Shown piece after piece: positions 48,537-57,724 of a stretch of 64,000 nucleotides of DNA; the first letter of the stretch is position 1, and each line of letters opens with the position of its first letter. This DNA comes from Pleionea sediminis (lineage in GTDB: Bacteria; Pseudomonadota; Gammaproteobacteria; Enterobacterales; Kangiellaceae): the NCBI RefSeq assembly GCF_007570825.1, contig NZ_SUNB01000001.1:2170001-2234000 (forward strand), in the 5' to 3' direction. A program made the position numbers and the translations under genes. The notes under the pieces were generated by a model that saw nothing but the letters and a program-made list of their open reading frames with translations, made no database searches and was not told the origin of the DNA.

Positions 48537-49734
48537 GACGACGAGCCCTCCGATTAATGTTGGACTGAACAACAAAGTGGTCAATGAATGGAGCAAATAA
48601 ATTTGCAAACAAAATAGCTAACATAATGCCCTCTGGGTAAGCGCTATTTACGACTCGAATGAGTACTGTCATAACACCAATTAACGCACCGTAATAGTAT
48701 TTGCCTGTATTGGTTAAAGATGCAGAAACTGGGTCAGTTGCCATAAACATCATTCCAAAGGCAAAACCACCTGTTACAAGATGCCAATACCAAGGCATTG
48801 CAAACATGGCATTTGACTCACTACCAACGGCATTGAGTAATAAAGATGTTGCAATCATCCCGAGCATTACACCGAGTATTATTCTCCAAGAGGCAATTCT
48901 GAAATACACCAGCATTAATCCACCAATCATTATCATCAGCGTAGAAACACCACCGAATGAGCCTGGAATAAAGCCGAAGAATGCATTCCACCAATTTTGA
49001 TTCAGTGCATAATCCAATTGGCCGACAGCAGCCTGAGCAAGAGGTGTTGCTCCAGAGTAGGCATCAATGGCTGTCCAAACTGTTGAGCCAGACATGTCTG
49101 CTGGGTAAGCAAAGAATAAGAATGCACGGCCAGCCAGTGCTGGATTTAAGAAGTTTTTACCTGTGCCGCCGAAGATTTCTTTTGCGACAACAACACCAAA
49201 ACTAATACCTAAAGCAACCTGCCAAAGAGGTGTATCGGGTGGTAAAGTCAATGCGAAGAGTACAGAAGTTACAAAGAAGCCTTCGTTGATTTCGTGCTTT
49301 CGAACACTTGCGAACAAAACTTCCCAAAATCCACCGACAATGAAGGTGACTGCGTAGATCGGTACAAAATAGAGCGCTCCTAAAAACATGCTTGCAGTTA
49401 TTGAGTTTGCATCGTAAGCAACTCCAAGCATGCTCATAATAGCACCACGCCAACCTTCTATTTCGGTCATTCCAACTTGGTTCATTGCAATGATGGCTTG
49501 CGCACCAGCATTGTACATACCCCAAAACATTGTTGGAAAAGTACATGCCCAAACAAAAATCATGATACGTTTTAAATCGACGTTGTCTCTGACGTGAGCT
49601 GTCGTTTTAGTAACGTGCCCTGGCGTGTAGAAAATAGTAGTTACCGCTTCGTATAGCGCATACCACTTTTCGTATTTGCCGCCTTTCTCGAAGTGTGGTT
49701 CGAGATGCTCAATATAATTTCGTAATTTGCTCAT
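48526..49734 (-). CDS. nqrB: Na+-translocating NADH:quinone reductase subunit B
   Basis: Polytopic subunit of 402 residues, carrying covalent FMN and riboflavin and taking part in Na+ transport. It has [12 protein letters not shown] near residue 228, where the threonine is the FMN site, plus about ten hydrophobic helices. It starts [28 protein letters not shown], diagnostic. It overlaps nqrA by one base and nqrC by 11. Confidence 0.97.
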   Translation of the reverse strand: MSKLRNYIEHLEPHFEKGGKYEKWYALYEAVTTIFYTPGHVTKTTAHVRDNVDLKRIMIFVWACTFPTMFWGMYNAGAQAIIAMNQVGMTEIEGWRGAIMSMLGVAYDANSITASMFLGALYFVPIYAVTFIVGGFWEVLFASVRKHEINEGFFVTSVLFALTLPPDTPLWQVALGISFGVVVAKEIFGGTGKNFLNPALAGRAFLFFAYPADMSGSTVWTAIDAYSGATPLAQAAVGQLDYALNQNWWNAFFGFIPGSFGGVSTLMIMIGGLMLVYFRIASWRIILGVMLGMIATSLLLNAVGSESNAMFAMPWYWHLVTGGFAFGMMFMATDPVSASLTNTGKYYYGALIGVMTVLIRVVNSAYPEGIMLAILFANLFAPFIDHFVVQSNINRRARRHVS

Positions 49735-51077
49735 TACCCTTCCTTCTCAATTGTGGTGAGCGCGTCACGCAAAATTGGACCGTATTCGAATTTACCTGGG
49801 CACACATAAGTTGCCAAAGCTAAATCTTCTTCATCAAGCTCAAGACATCCAAGGGCTTGTGCTGTATCTGTATCTTTACTGACTAATGCTCTTAATAGTT
49901 GAGTCGATAAAATATCGAGAGGCATTATTCTTTCGTAACTACCAATCGGCATAATTGCTCGCTCACTACCACCTGTGGTTGTCGTGAAGTCGAACTTTTT
50001 ACCTGGTAGTAAGTGTGAAATAAATGAGCGAGTCACTGAGAATTTATCTCGACCAGCATGGATCCAGCCAAAGAATTCTTTTTCTCGACCTTCTTCTAGC
50101 AAGCTAATCTGATTGTGATAGCGCCCCAAGTAAGAACGAGCGCCAGTGGCTGAGAAACCGCTGAAGACAGAACCAGAAATCTGACGTATATCGCCTTTAT
50201 CCAGTTCTCCTTCCAGAACTTCTGTAGTTGAAGCCCCTAACTGTGTTTTCACTAAACGTGGCTTTTTAGCCATAGGGCCTGCAATGGCAATGGTTCGTTC
50301 TGTGAAAAGTTTACCTTCGGTGAACAATTTGCCGACTGCAATCACATCTTGATAACCAATGTGCCAAACTGGATGCTCGTTGTTCGCACCGTGTAGGAAA
50401 TGAATGTGTGTTCCGACTAAGCCAGCCGGGTGACATCCTGAAAATGATTCTTGAATGATTTGCTCATTCGTAGCAACACTGAATTTGCTATCTGGAGCCG
50501 TACAAACAAAAACTTTGCCTTGAGTCAGTTGACTCAAAATCGTTAAGCCATGATTGAAAGCATCATTGTACTCAGATATGACAACCGCCGGATCAGGACA
50601 CAATGGATGAGTGTCTACTGCAGTCACAAAGATTGCATCAGGAGTTGAGTCAATTGCTGGTACTTTCGAATAGGGACGTGTTCTTAATGAAGTCCACATT
50701 CCGGAGGCTACCAGGTTTCCAACTATTTGTTCGCGCTCAATTGAAGTTAAGCTGTCGGCTGAAAAACTGTCGAATGTTACGTTCTCGTTGCCTTCGATTT
50801 CGATCACAACCGATAGCAGCTTTCTTTTTGCTCCTCGGTTGATGGCAATGACTTTTCCTGATGCAGGAGAAGTGTATTGAACGCCTTCATTTTTTTTGTC
50901 GGTGAAAAGGATTTGACCACAGGCCACCTGGTCTCCTTCTTCTACCATCATCGTCGGCTTCATACCGACATAATCATCACCCAGAACAGCGACATGCTTG
51001 ACCGATTTGGTTTCGCTGACTGACTGCTCGGGCGCTCCACTAATTGGGAGATCTAGACCTTTCTTAATTTTAATCAT
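49734..51077 (-). CDS. nqrA: Na+-translocating NADH:quinone reductase subunit A
   Basis: Cytoplasm-facing soluble subunit of 447 residues, associated with quinone interaction. It begins [18 protein letters not shown], with [16 protein letters not shown] and [16 protein letters not shown], closely matching known NqrA. ATG at 51077 is chosen; frames from further upstream add an atypical extension. No good ribosome binding site is visible. It is the first gene of the operon, with a leader of roughly 180 bases. Confidence 0.95.
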   Translation of the reverse strand: MIKIKKGLDLPISGAPEQSVSETKSVKHVAVLGDDYVGMKPTMMVEEGDQVACGQILFTDKKNEGVQYTSPASGKVIAINRGAKRKLLSVVIEIEGNENVTFDSFSADSLTSIEREQIVGNLVASGMWTSLRTRPYSKVPAIDSTPDAIFVTAVDTHPLCPDPAVVISEYNDAFNHGLTILSQLTQGKVFVCTAPDSKFSVATNEQIIQESFSGCHPAGLVGTHIHFLHGANNEHPVWHIGYQDVIAVGKLFTEGKLFTERTIAIAGPMAKKPRLVKTQLGASTTEVLEGELDKGDIRQISGSVFSGFSATGARSYLGRYHNQISLLEEGREKEFFGWIHAGRDKFSVTRSFISHLLPGKKFDFTTTTGGSERAIMPIGSYERIMPLDILSTQLLRALVSKDTDTAQALGCLELDEEDLALATYVCPGKFEYGPILRDALTTIEKEG

Positions 51078-51235
51078 ACGCTGCGCCGAACTCGTTAACA
51101 TTGTGAAGTTAAAACGAATACTATAGTCCAAGGAGACCGGCCTTGCCGGACTAGAGACGTAGTAAACCCGGCCTTGTTGTTAAAACACCCAAAACCTTGG
51201 TTTAAAACGAAAAGATTGAACTACCAGAATTCCAA

Positions 51236-51256
51236 GAATGAGATTTTCCCTCATTC
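51236..51256 (-). promoter_or_regulatory. Hairpin at the start of the nqr leader
   Basis: Seven-base perfect arms GAATGAG / CTCATTC with a seven-base loop, only a few bases downstream of the predicted nqr transcription start. It could stabilise the 5' end of the message. Confidence 0.45.
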
Positions 51257-51266
51257 AGGGCGCCGT

Positions 51267-51296
51267 ATTATACTGCTTTTGATTAACCGATCGCCA
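51267..51296 (-). promoter_or_regulatory. Putative promoter of nqrABCDEF
   Basis: Perfect TATAAT on the minus strand at 51272-51267 followed by a GC-rich discriminator (ACGGCGCCC). The -35 is poor (TGGCGA at 18 bases), suggesting an activator-dependent or weak core promoter. Confidence 0.55.
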
Positions 51297-51336
51297 GTTT
51301 CCGAGCGGATTTCTTATAAATTCTTTATTAACACCG

Positions 51337-51354
51337 ATTTGACACCGGTCAAAT
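51337..51354. promoter_or_regulatory. 18-base operator-like palindrome
   Basis: ATTTGAC-ACCG-GTCAAAT: perfect seven-base arms with a four-base spacer, a typical dimer-binding shape. It lies upstream of the nqr promoter and about 200 bases before the YfiR-like gene. The regulator is unknown. Confidence 0.5.
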
Positions 51355-51551
51355 AGCTGCCAAACTTAAGCAATAGTAACGACTCTGACTTGCAATTGAT
51401 TGTAAATTAAGCAAAATTAATAACATTGATAATTAAAATCAGCAGTGCGGTTGGCAGAAATGCGATATTCAACCATTGGCCATTGCTGGGGCAATTCCAA
51501 GTGCTAATTCGCGAATGAGTCCATAAATGGTTTAATTAATGAGCGTTCTGA

Positions 51552-52112
51552 GTGTTTAGAGCTGTGAAATGGTTAATGGCGAGCTTTTTCCTAGTCTATT
51601 TTGGACTAGGTTTTGCTGTTGAAACGGAGGAGCGCATTCGATCGACCATTCTTCTTCGTCTTCCCGGTGTTATTTATTGGTCTCCCGATTCGGATTTTAA
51701 TAAAGCCGAAACTCAATATCGGTTGTGCATCTACCGAGACCGAGATTATTTCAATTTTATAAAAGATTTTTTGCGTGACGAAACCGTTAAGGGCATCAAG
51801 ATCCAATTCATGTTCACTCGAAGTCTCGAGGACTTAAAAAATTGTCATGTTACCTACGTTGGTGAAATTTCAAAAAAGGAGATCGAAAAGGCCATTGAGA
51901 ACAACCTGTTAAAAGAGACGATTTTTGTGGCGTCGAGTAAATACAGTGCAGAAATGGGATTGCATTTACGTCTTTTTGTTGGTGCTGAAAAAACAGTTGA
52001 TATTGAAGTTAACCAAAAAGCATTTGCGACCAATGGCAGTGAGCTTAAAGTCGGATTTTTGAAGCACGCCAAAAAGGTTTATGGTGCTGGCGACGTTAAG
52101 GGAGATCTTTAA
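51552..52112 (+). CDS. YfiR-like periplasmic protein (DUF4154)
   Basis: A 186-residue exported protein with an N-terminal hydrophobic signal (FFLVYFGLGFAV), then a YfiR/DUF4154-type domain: LRLPGVIYWSP, YRLCIYRD, CHVTYVGEISKKE and a C-terminal VDIEVNQKAF region. YfiR in Pseudomonas is the periplasmic inhibitor of the diguanylate cyclase YfiN. The start may be GTG 51552, GTG 51564 or ATG 51576; none has a strong ribosome binding site. Its stop overlaps the ATG of the GGDEF-EAL gene, the likely target. Confidence 0.8.
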   Translation: MFRAVKWLMASFFLVYFGLGFAVETEERIRSTILLRLPGVIYWSPDSDFNKAETQYRLCIYRDRDYFNFIKDFLRDETVKGIKIQFMFTRSLEDLKNCHVTYVGEISKKEIEKAIENNLLKETIFVASSKYSAEMGLHLRLFVGAEKTVDIEVNQKAFATNGSELKVGFLKHAKKVYGAGDVKGDL

Positions 52113-54205
52113 TGCGCTGGGGAGCTTCGATTCGATCAAAATTGACGTTAATGATCGCTGGTATTTCGATGATTACCATAAGCATTGGTTTTGTCGTCGT
52201 CTCTATAAGCTTCAATCAAAATTTACAAGAGTCTTTAGAAAATGATGCTGTATCTCAAGCCAAGTTACTTGCTGAAAACAGTGTGTCTTACATTAGTTTT
52301 AGTCGAGCTAAGCAGGCAGAGACGGAGTTATTGGCGAACACTTCGTTAGGAGCGCCTCACAGCTTGGCGATATTCGAAGGTTTAGGGAATATTTTTGCTA
52401 AGGTCGAGTTAGGTGGCGGTTATGTGCACACTACGGATTATCAAAGGCAAGAAGGCGTTATTTGGGAGAATAAATGGCTGCATGTGTATCAGCCCATTAA
52501 AGATTCACTTGGCGATCAATTAGGTACTTTATACCTGCGAGTATCGACTGAACCGTTAAATGAAAAACTTTACTCCTTTATTGTAACTCTCCTTATTTTA
52601 TTGGGGGGCATGGTTATTCTCGCTTATATTTTGGCCAGAACCATGCAGAAGTATATTTCTCAGCCGATTTTGAATCTTGAAAGCATCAGTCACCAAGTGA
52701 CCAACAGTCAAAATTATGCATTACGGGTTCCTGTCGTGTCGAAAGATGAGATTGGAAAGCTTTCTCGAACATTTAATGACATGCTGGAAACTATTGAGCA
52801 TCGTCAGCGTGAGCGAGATGCTGCAGAAGAAGCTTTACAATTGAATAAAAGACGACTCGAGCGTGCGGTGAAAGATCTTCAATATCTTGCCAATTACGAT
52901 TCATTAACCCAACTTCCTAATCGCGCACTTTGTATGGACCGTATCCGGTACGCGCTTAAAAGAGCGAGTCGAACTCGAACTTATGCAGCTGTACTATTTC
53001 TCGACTTGGATCACTTTAAAGATGTGAATGACTCTTTGGGCCATGCTGTAGGAGATGAATTGTTAAAAGCGTCAAGTAAACGTTTAAAGGCTCTATTACG
53101 TGAAGAAGATACTCTGGCCAGGCTTGGAGGTGATGAATTCGTCATCATTTTGAATGAAGTTGAAGATACCGACGACATTATTACGGTGGTTGAAAAAATT
53201 GTGGATGAATTTAATCAGCACTTTAGCCTTTCTAATTATGCGGTTAATTCGACAGTAAGCGTTGGCGTTTGTGTTTATCCCAATGATGGTAATGATGTAG
53301 ACGAATTAATGAAAGCCGCAGATGCAGCAATGTATAAGGCAAAAGAAGTGGGTCGTAATACTTATGCATTTTATGAGTCTGAAATGAATGAAATGGCATT
53401 GCGGCGTCACCGAATTGCAAACGACCTAAGAGTTGCTGTAGAGCGTAACGAGTTGAGCTTAGTTTATCAGCCTCAAGTTGATTTGAGTCTAGGGAAAGTA
53501 ATTGGGGCTGAAGCATTGCTCCGATGGACTCATCCTGATTTAGGGTTCATTTCTCCCGGAGAATTTGTGCCTATTGCAGAGAGCACTGGGCTAATCCGCT
53601 CGATAGGTATGTGGGTTATAGACACTGCATGTGCAGAAGTCGCTAGATGGCGTGATGAAGGATTTGATGGAATGAAAGTTGCCGTTAACTTATCGGCTTT
53701 ACAATTTCGACAGTCTGATTTACCTGAGTCCATCGCACTATTGCTTAAAAAACATAAATTACCGCCTCATGCTTTGGAGCTAGAAATAACCGAAAGTATG
53801 TTGATGAGAGATGTTGAGCAGGCAATCAAAACCTTACAACGGATGAAAAGAATGGGCCTTCAAATAGCCATTGATGATTTTGGTACCGGTTACTCATCAT
53901 TGAGTTACTTGCGGCGTTTCCCGCTTGATTCTTTGAAAATTGATCGCACATTTATTGATGAGGTTTGTGTTGATCCAGATGATACTGCTATTACTTTGGC
54001 TATTTTATCGATGGCTAAGAGTTTGCGGCTTAAAGTGGTCGCAGAAGGCGTGGAAACCACCCAACAGTGGGAGTTTCTGGCAAAACATGAGTGTGATGAA
54101 ATACAGGGATATTTAATCAGTAAAGGAATCCCTGGTCCTGATTTCTTAAAATTTATTGAACATTTCTCGGCTGAAAAAGTGGCAGCAAATAGTCAGTCTA
54201 CCTAA
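52112..54205 (+). CDS. Membrane GGDEF-EAL protein with YfiN-like sensor region
   Basis: Bifunctional c-di-GMP enzyme of 697 residues. A helix near 12-32, a periplasmic domain (about 33-150, CHASE8-like as in YfiN), a second helix near 155-175, a HAMP segment to about 230 and a short coil lead to a GGDEF domain (about 262-425) with RLGGDEF and an upstream RxxD product-inhibition site (REED five residues before). The EAL domain (about 435-685) keeps EALLRW, DDFGTGYSS and EGVETT. Both active sites look intact. The YfiR-like gene overlaps by one base, implying periplasmic control. Confidence 0.92.
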   Translation: MRWGASIRSKLTLMIAGISMITISIGFVVVSISFNQNLQESLENDAVSQAKLLAENSVSYISFSRAKQAETELLANTSLGAPHSLAIFEGLGNIFAKVELGGGYVHTTDYQRQEGVIWENKWLHVYQPIKDSLGDQLGTLYLRVSTEPLNEKLYSFIVTLLILLGGMVILAYILARTMQKYISQPILNLESISHQVTNSQNYALRVPVVSKDEIGKLSRTFNDMLETIEHRQRERDAAEEALQLNKRRLERAVKDLQYLANYDSLTQLPNRALCMDRIRYALKRASRTRTYAAVLFLDLDHFKDVNDSLGHAVGDELLKASSKRLKALLREEDTLARLGGDEFVIILNEVEDTDDIITVVEKIVDEFNQHFSLSNYAVNSTVSVGVCVYPNDGNDVDELMKAADAAMYKAKEVGRNTYAFYESEMNEMALRRHRIANDLRVAVERNELSLVYQPQVDLSLGKVIGAEALLRWTHPDLGFISPGEFVPIAESTGLIRSIGMWVIDTACAEVARWRDEGFDGMKVAVNLSALQFRQSDLPESIALLLKKHKLPPHALELEITESMLMRDVEQAIKTLQRMKRMGLQIAIDDFGTGYSSLSYLRRFPLDSLKIDRTFIDEVCVDPDDTAITLAILSMAKSLRLKVVAEGVETTQQWEFLAKHECDEIQGYLISKGIPGPDFLKFIEHFSAEKVAANSQST

Positions 54206-54222
54206 GGTGTCATCTGCCCTTG

Positions 54223-54248
54223 AGAGTGAAAATGCTAGATTTCACTCT
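54223..54248 (+). other. Hairpin after the GGDEF-EAL gene
   Basis: Nine-base perfect arms AGAGTGAAA / TTTCACTCT with an eight-base loop, 17 bases after the stop. There is no T-run, so termination would need another factor. Confidence 0.45.
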
Positions 54249-54307
54249 TAGAGTCCCAGGTAGGGCTAAAACTCTACGATTATTTCATTTATTTGTTATC
54301 TTTCTGC

Positions 54308-54336
54308 TTGTATCCAATAGCCGTCTTGTGTAACAT
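54308..54336 (+). promoter_or_regulatory. Putative sigma70 promoter of tpiA-secG
   Basis: TTGTAT and TAACAT separated by 17 bases, followed by a GC-rich discriminator, 32 bases before the tpiA ATG. Confidence 0.6.
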
Positions 54337-54367
54337 TTGCGCCCGCTTTGCGATGTGAGGATGGGTT

Positions 54368-55120
54368 ATGAGTCGACGTTCAATAGTTGCTGGAAACTGG
54401 AAAATGAATGGTTCTCCAGACAGCATAAAACAGCTGATGGACGCGTTATTAGAACATAACCTGGCCGATTTGAAATGCGACATAATCGTTTGCCCTCCCG
54501 CTTTGTTTGTTGAGCGAGTGTTAGGGGTGGCTGGCAACCGAGTCGCTGTTGGCGCGCAAAATGTGAACGAAAACGATAAGGGAGCATTTACAGGCGAAAT
54601 TTCAGCACAAATGTTGAAGTCAATCGGTTGTAAGTACGCTATAGTCGGGCATTCTGAACGTCGTCAGTTGTTTGCTGAAACTAGCGAACAAGTCGCTTTG
54701 AAAGCAAGTGCTCTGTTAGAGCTCGGATTAACTCCTATTCTTTGTGTTGGCGAAACTCTTGAGCAGCGCGAAGGTGGCGAAACGTTATCCGTTGTAAAGT
54801 CGCAAATTGATGCTGTTGTGAATCAGTGTGGCATCAAAGCGTTTGAAAGAATCGTTATTGCATACGAGCCTGTTTGGGCGATTGGTACCGGTAAAACGGC
54901 ATCTCCACAACAAGCTCAAGAAGTACACTCCGCGATTCGGATGGATCTAGCAAAACAAGATAAGTCGATTGCGGAAGGTGTCAGTATTTTATATGGCGGT
55001 AGTGTGAAAGCCGACAACGCTGCCGAATTGTTCTCTGAAGCAGATATTGATGGAGGCCTCATTGGTGGTGCCTCCCTTATTGCGGAAGATTTTTATCAGA
55101 TATGTCGAGCGGCAGGTTAA
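54368..55120 (+). CDS. tpiA: Triosephosphate isomerase TpiA
   Basis: Interconverts dihydroxyacetone phosphate and glyceraldehyde 3-phosphate. It begins RRSIVAGNWKMNGS, has the catalytic histidine in GHSERRQLF near 95, and the glutamate in AYEPVWAIGTGKTAS near 167; the phosphate loop YGGSVKADNA follows. Length 250. secG begins five bases after its stop, the usual tpiA-secG order. Confidence 0.97.
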   Translation: MSRRSIVAGNWKMNGSPDSIKQLMDALLEHNLADLKCDIIVCPPALFVERVLGVAGNRVAVGAQNVNENDKGAFTGEISAQMLKSIGCKYAIVGHSERRQLFAETSEQVALKASALLELGLTPILCVGETLEQREGGETLSVVKSQIDAVVNQCGIKAFERIVIAYEPVWAIGTGKTASPQQAQEVHSAIRMDLAKQDKSIAEGVSILYGGSVKADNAAELFSEADIDGGLIGGASLIAEDFYQICRAAG

Positions 55121-55124
55121 AATA

Positions 55125-55628
55125 ATGGAAAGTGTATTACTCATCGTATTTTTGGTCGTTGCTCTAGCTCTTGTTGGTGTGATTTTACTTCAACAGGGTA
55201 AAGGTGCAGGCATGGGAGCTTCTTTTGGGGCTGGTGCTTCGGGCACTGTTTTTGGTGCGCCAGGTTCGAGCAACGTATTAACCAAAGCAACAACTGTGTT
55301 AGCGATTATCTTTTTTGGAATCGCGATGGCATTAGGTTATATCGCAAATGATAGTTCTGTCGTTGCTGAGAAAGATTTGTTTGACGAATTGGAGCAGCAG
55401 AAAGAAGCGGTTATCTCTGAAGAGTCATCTAACGAAGAAATCCCAAGTTTAGAAAAACCTGTTGAAGGCGGTTCTGATATTCCAGAAGTTTCAACTCCAG
55501 AGCAGAGTGAAGAAACTGGGACTGAAATAGAAGACAAAGCTCCACAGTCTGAAGAGGCGACTACTGAATCAAAGTCCGACGAAACCGAAAGCGGTAATGA
55601 CGGTAGTGAAGGCGAAAATGGAAATTAA
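55125..55628 (+). CDS. secG: Protein translocase subunit SecG with long acidic tail
   Basis: Inner-membrane component of SecYEG. Residues 1-30 and about 52-72 are the two membrane helices, and the linking segment QQGKGAGMGASFGAGASGTVFGA is the SecG signature. At 167 residues it is about 50 longer than the Escherichia coli protein because of a Glu/Ser/Asp-rich tail from about residue 85. ATG at 55125 (MESVLLIVFLVV) is chosen; the longer frame runs back inside tpiA. A tRNA-Leu gene follows immediately, as in enterobacteria. Confidence 0.94.
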   Translation: MESVLLIVFLVVALALVGVILLQQGKGAGMGASFGAGASGTVFGAPGSSNVLTKATTVLAIIFFGIAMALGYIANDSSVVAEKDLFDELEQQKEAVISEESSNEEIPSLEKPVEGGSDIPEVSTPEQSEETGTEIEDKAPQSEEATTESKSDETESGNDGSEGENGN

Positions 55629-55635
55629 AAGTTTT

Positions 55636-55721
55636 GCCCAGGTGGTGGAATTGGTAGACACGCTATCTTGAGGGGGTAGTGGCCGTAGGCCGTGCCGGTT
55701 CAAGTCCGGCTCTGGGCACCA
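55636..55721 (+). tRNA. tRNA-Leu (anticodon GAG)
   Basis: An 86-base class II tRNA with acceptor stem GCCCAGG / TCTGGGC, a D-arm with TGGTAGACACG, an anticodon stem-loop CTATC-TTGAGGG-GGTAG giving anticodon GAG, a long variable arm, the T-arm GGTTCAAGTCC, and an encoded CCA end. It lies seven bases after secG, the same place as leuU in Escherichia coli. Confidence 0.96.
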
Positions 55722-55728
55722 CATTGAA

Positions 55729-55756
55729 AACCCGGCTTTTCAGCCGGGTTTTTTTA
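55729..55756 (+). terminator. Rho-independent terminator after tRNA-Leu
   Basis: Stem AACCCGGCT / AGCCGGGTT with a four-base loop and seven T residues, starting about eight bases after the tRNA. Confidence 0.93.
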
Positions 55757-55777
55757 TGGCTAAATGAAAGTTTTTCG

Positions 55778-56125
55778 GTGAGTAAGTTGAGTAACCTATC
55801 TGCAAAGCGAATTTTAACGATTGTTAAAAGTATCCCGAAAGGAAGTGTCGCTAGTTATGGGCAGGTGGCTGACTTGGCAGGATTGCCAGGTAGGGCAAGG
55901 TTAGTTGGGAAAGTGTTAAAGGAAAATTCCGAGAAAGACTTACCATGGCATCGGGTTATTAGAGCAAGTGGCCAGCTGGCATTCGATGAGGCTTCCACTG
56001 TATTCAAGCAGCAAAGGAAATTGCTAGCAAATGACGGTGTGACGGTATGCAATCGACGTGTAGATATGTCACTTTTCCAATGGAAGCCAAGTTTGGAAGA
56101 AGTGTTGCATCAACTTCCGTTTTAG
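55778..56125 (+). CDS. Alkyltransferase-like (ATL) DNA repair protein
   Basis: A 115-residue MGMT-family protein with IPKGSVASYGQVADLAGLPGRARLVGKVL. The methyl-acceptor motif PCHR of true methyltransferases is replaced by PWHR (DLPWHRVIRASGQ), the hallmark of alkyltransferase-like proteins, which bind O6-alkylguanine and hand it to nucleotide excision repair. The GTG at 55778 is used because upstream starts lie within the tRNA and terminator. It overlaps nothing and precedes the retropepsin-like gene by 11 bases. Confidence 0.9.
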   Translation: MSKLSNLSAKRILTIVKSIPKGSVASYGQVADLAGLPGRARLVGKVLKENSEKDLPWHRVIRASGQLAFDEASTVFKQQRKLLANDGVTVCNRRVDMSLFQWKPSLEEVLHQLPF

Positions 56126-56136
56126 TTTGGAGTTAT

Positions 56137-56673
56137 ATGAGTAACGAGTTTCCATCAGACCAGAGTGATCCTGCAAAAAAGATTGGTAACAGCATGTGGT
56201 TTTTAGCATGGGGAGCTGGTCTTTTTTTACTTTATCTTTTCTTCTCCGACAAAATAGAAAAGCAACGCAATCCCAATCAAAATCCTGAGTCGGTCAGCAG
56301 CGAAACCTATACAGAGGTAATATTGAAGCGCAATCGTCAAGGACACTATGTAGTGAGTGGCACTATTAATCGATTTCCAGTTGTTTTCCTTGTTGATACG
56401 GGTGCCTCTGGAATTTCTATTCCGGAGGCGGTAGCCAATCAAATTGGGTTGAGGAAAGGCCGGCAATATTCTACTTACACTGCTAATGGAATTGGAGTGG
56501 GATACCAAACTAACATTGATTCTTTATCTATTGGTGAGATTCAACTTGGACCGATGCCTGCTGGAATCAATCCAAATATGCCATCCAATCAAATCTTGCT
56601 TGGAATGACTGTGCTCAAGCAACTTGAGTTCACTCAACGTGGAAACTTGCTGATACTACGACAGTATCATTGA
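56137..56673 (+). CDS. Membrane-anchored retropepsin-like aspartic protease
   Basis: A 178-residue protein with a transmembrane helix near residues 15-33 and a C-terminal retroviral-type aspartic protease domain: FLVDTGASGISIP near 86 supplies the single catalytic aspartate, followed by the conserved ILLGMTVLKQL near 150. Such proteins act as dimers (TIGR02281-type clan AA). ATG at 56137 has GGAG seven bases upstream. Natural substrate is unknown. It follows the ATL gene closely. Confidence 0.87.
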   Translation: MSNEFPSDQSDPAKKIGNSMWFLAWGAGLFLLYLFFSDKIEKQRNPNQNPESVSSETYTEVILKRNRQGHYVVSGTINRFPVVFLVDTGASGISIPEAVANQIGLRKGRQYSTYTANGIGVGYQTNIDSLSIGEIQLGPMPAGINPNMPSNQILLGMTVLKQLEFTQRGNLLILRQYH

Positions 56674-56892
56674 GGTCCGACGAGTTAAACCGTTCGATAT
56701 AACTAGCCTAGAAGCATTATTAACTTCTTTATTACGGTTATTCTTTTTTCTATCAATAAAAGTGTGTAGACTGATTTTAAGAAAGCTAAGTCATTGATGA
56801 AAATGAACTTATTTATGTTATAAAAAGGTACATACTGGTTTACAAAGCACTTATCTGCAACTAGTCTTAAAGAAAAAAGAGCTGACCACAGC

Positions 56893-57249
56893 ATGTTAGA
56901 AAATTACCTGCCGATTCTGGTTTTCATAGTTTTAGGATTAGGTCTTGGTGTTGGCCTAGAGCTAGCAGGGTTTATTTTCGGAAAAAACAAACCAGACGAC
57001 GCTAAAAACTCCCCTTTTGAATGTGGCTTCGATGCGTTTGAAGACACACGGATGAAGTTCGATGTCCGCTTCTATCTAGTGGCAATTCTATTTATTGTAT
57101 TTGATCTTGAAATTGCATTTTTATTTCCTTGGGCCGTTGTTTTTAACGAACTGGGCTGGTTTGGTGTAGTCACTATGGCAGTTTTTCTAGTTTTACTGGT
57201 TGTTGGCTTCATTTACGAATGGAAAAAAGGAGCGCTTGAATGGGAGTAG
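56893..57249 (+). CDS. nuoA: NADH-quinone oxidoreductase subunit A
   Basis: First gene of the NDH-1 operon; a 118-residue membrane subunit with three hydrophobic helices and the quinone-gate loop [28 protein letters not shown] near residue 40. It overlaps nuoB by ten bases. The 220-base gap upstream holds no gene; a TTGATG/TTATAA pair with 18-base spacing is a weak promoter candidate. Confidence 0.96.
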   Translation: MLENYLPILVFIVLGLGLGVGLELAGFIFGKNKPDDAKNSPFECGFDAFEDTRMKFDVRFYLVAILFIVFDLEIAFLFPWAVVFNELGWFGVVTMAVFLVLLVVGFIYEWKKGALEWE

Positions 57250-57716
57250 AGCAAAACAAAGGCTTTTTTGTGACTTCTGTTGATAGTCTCGTTAATTGGG
57301 CGAGGACTGGCAGTATGTGGCCAGTTACTTTTGGACTCGCTTGTTGTGCTGTTGAGATGATGCATGCTGGAGCGTCGCGATATGATTTAGATCGCTTTGG
57401 CGTTGTTTTTAGACCATCACCTCGCCAGTCTGATGTGTTAATTGTTGCAGGTACATTAACGAACAAAATGGCCCCAGCACTGCGAAAAGTTTACGATCAA
57501 ATGCCGGAACCTCGTTGGGTAATCTCAATGGGCTCATGTGCCAACGGGGGAGGCTATTATCACTATTCTTATGCAGTAACTCGTGGTTGCGATAGAGTAA
57601 TTCCTGTGGATATTTATGTACCCGGTTGTCCTCCAACCGCGGAAGCGTTGATGTATGGAGTTATTCAATTGCAAAATAAAATTAAAAGAACCAATACAAT
57701 CGCGCGTAAAGCCTAG
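57240..57716 (+). CDS. nuoB: NADH-quinone oxidoreductase subunit B
   Basis: Ligates the terminal [4Fe-4S] cluster N2 next to the quinone site. Cysteines are in [12 protein letters not shown] near 35, [12 protein letters not shown] near 100, and [11 protein letters not shown] near 129. Length 158. It overlaps nuoA by ten bases and lies eight bases from nuoC. Confidence 0.97.
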   Translation: MGVEQNKGFFVTSVDSLVNWARTGSMWPVTFGLACCAVEMMHAGASRYDLDRFGVVFRPSPRQSDVLIVAGTLTNKMAPALRKVYDQMPEPRWVISMGSCANGGGYYHYSYAVTRGCDRVIPVDIYVPGCPPTAEALMYGVIQLQNKIKRTNTIARKA

Positions 57717-57724
57717 GAGAATGT

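Larger units (their letters stand above)
51078..51551. other. 474-base gap: nqr leader and promoter, yfiR upstream region
   Basis: No gene seen. It contains, from left to right, the nqr leader with two copies of CCGGCCTTG (51137-51145 and 51168-51176, 31 bases apart), a hairpin (51236-51256), the predicted nqr -10 (51267-51272) and an 18-base palindrome (51337-51354). The right half up to the YfiR-like gene is A/T-rich without a clear promoter. Confidence 0.7.

Noticed and set aside
55679-55777. Upstream extension of the alkyltransferase-like gene
   Set aside because: This stretch overlaps the tRNA-Leu gene and its terminator, so translation must begin after them; GTG 55778 is used.
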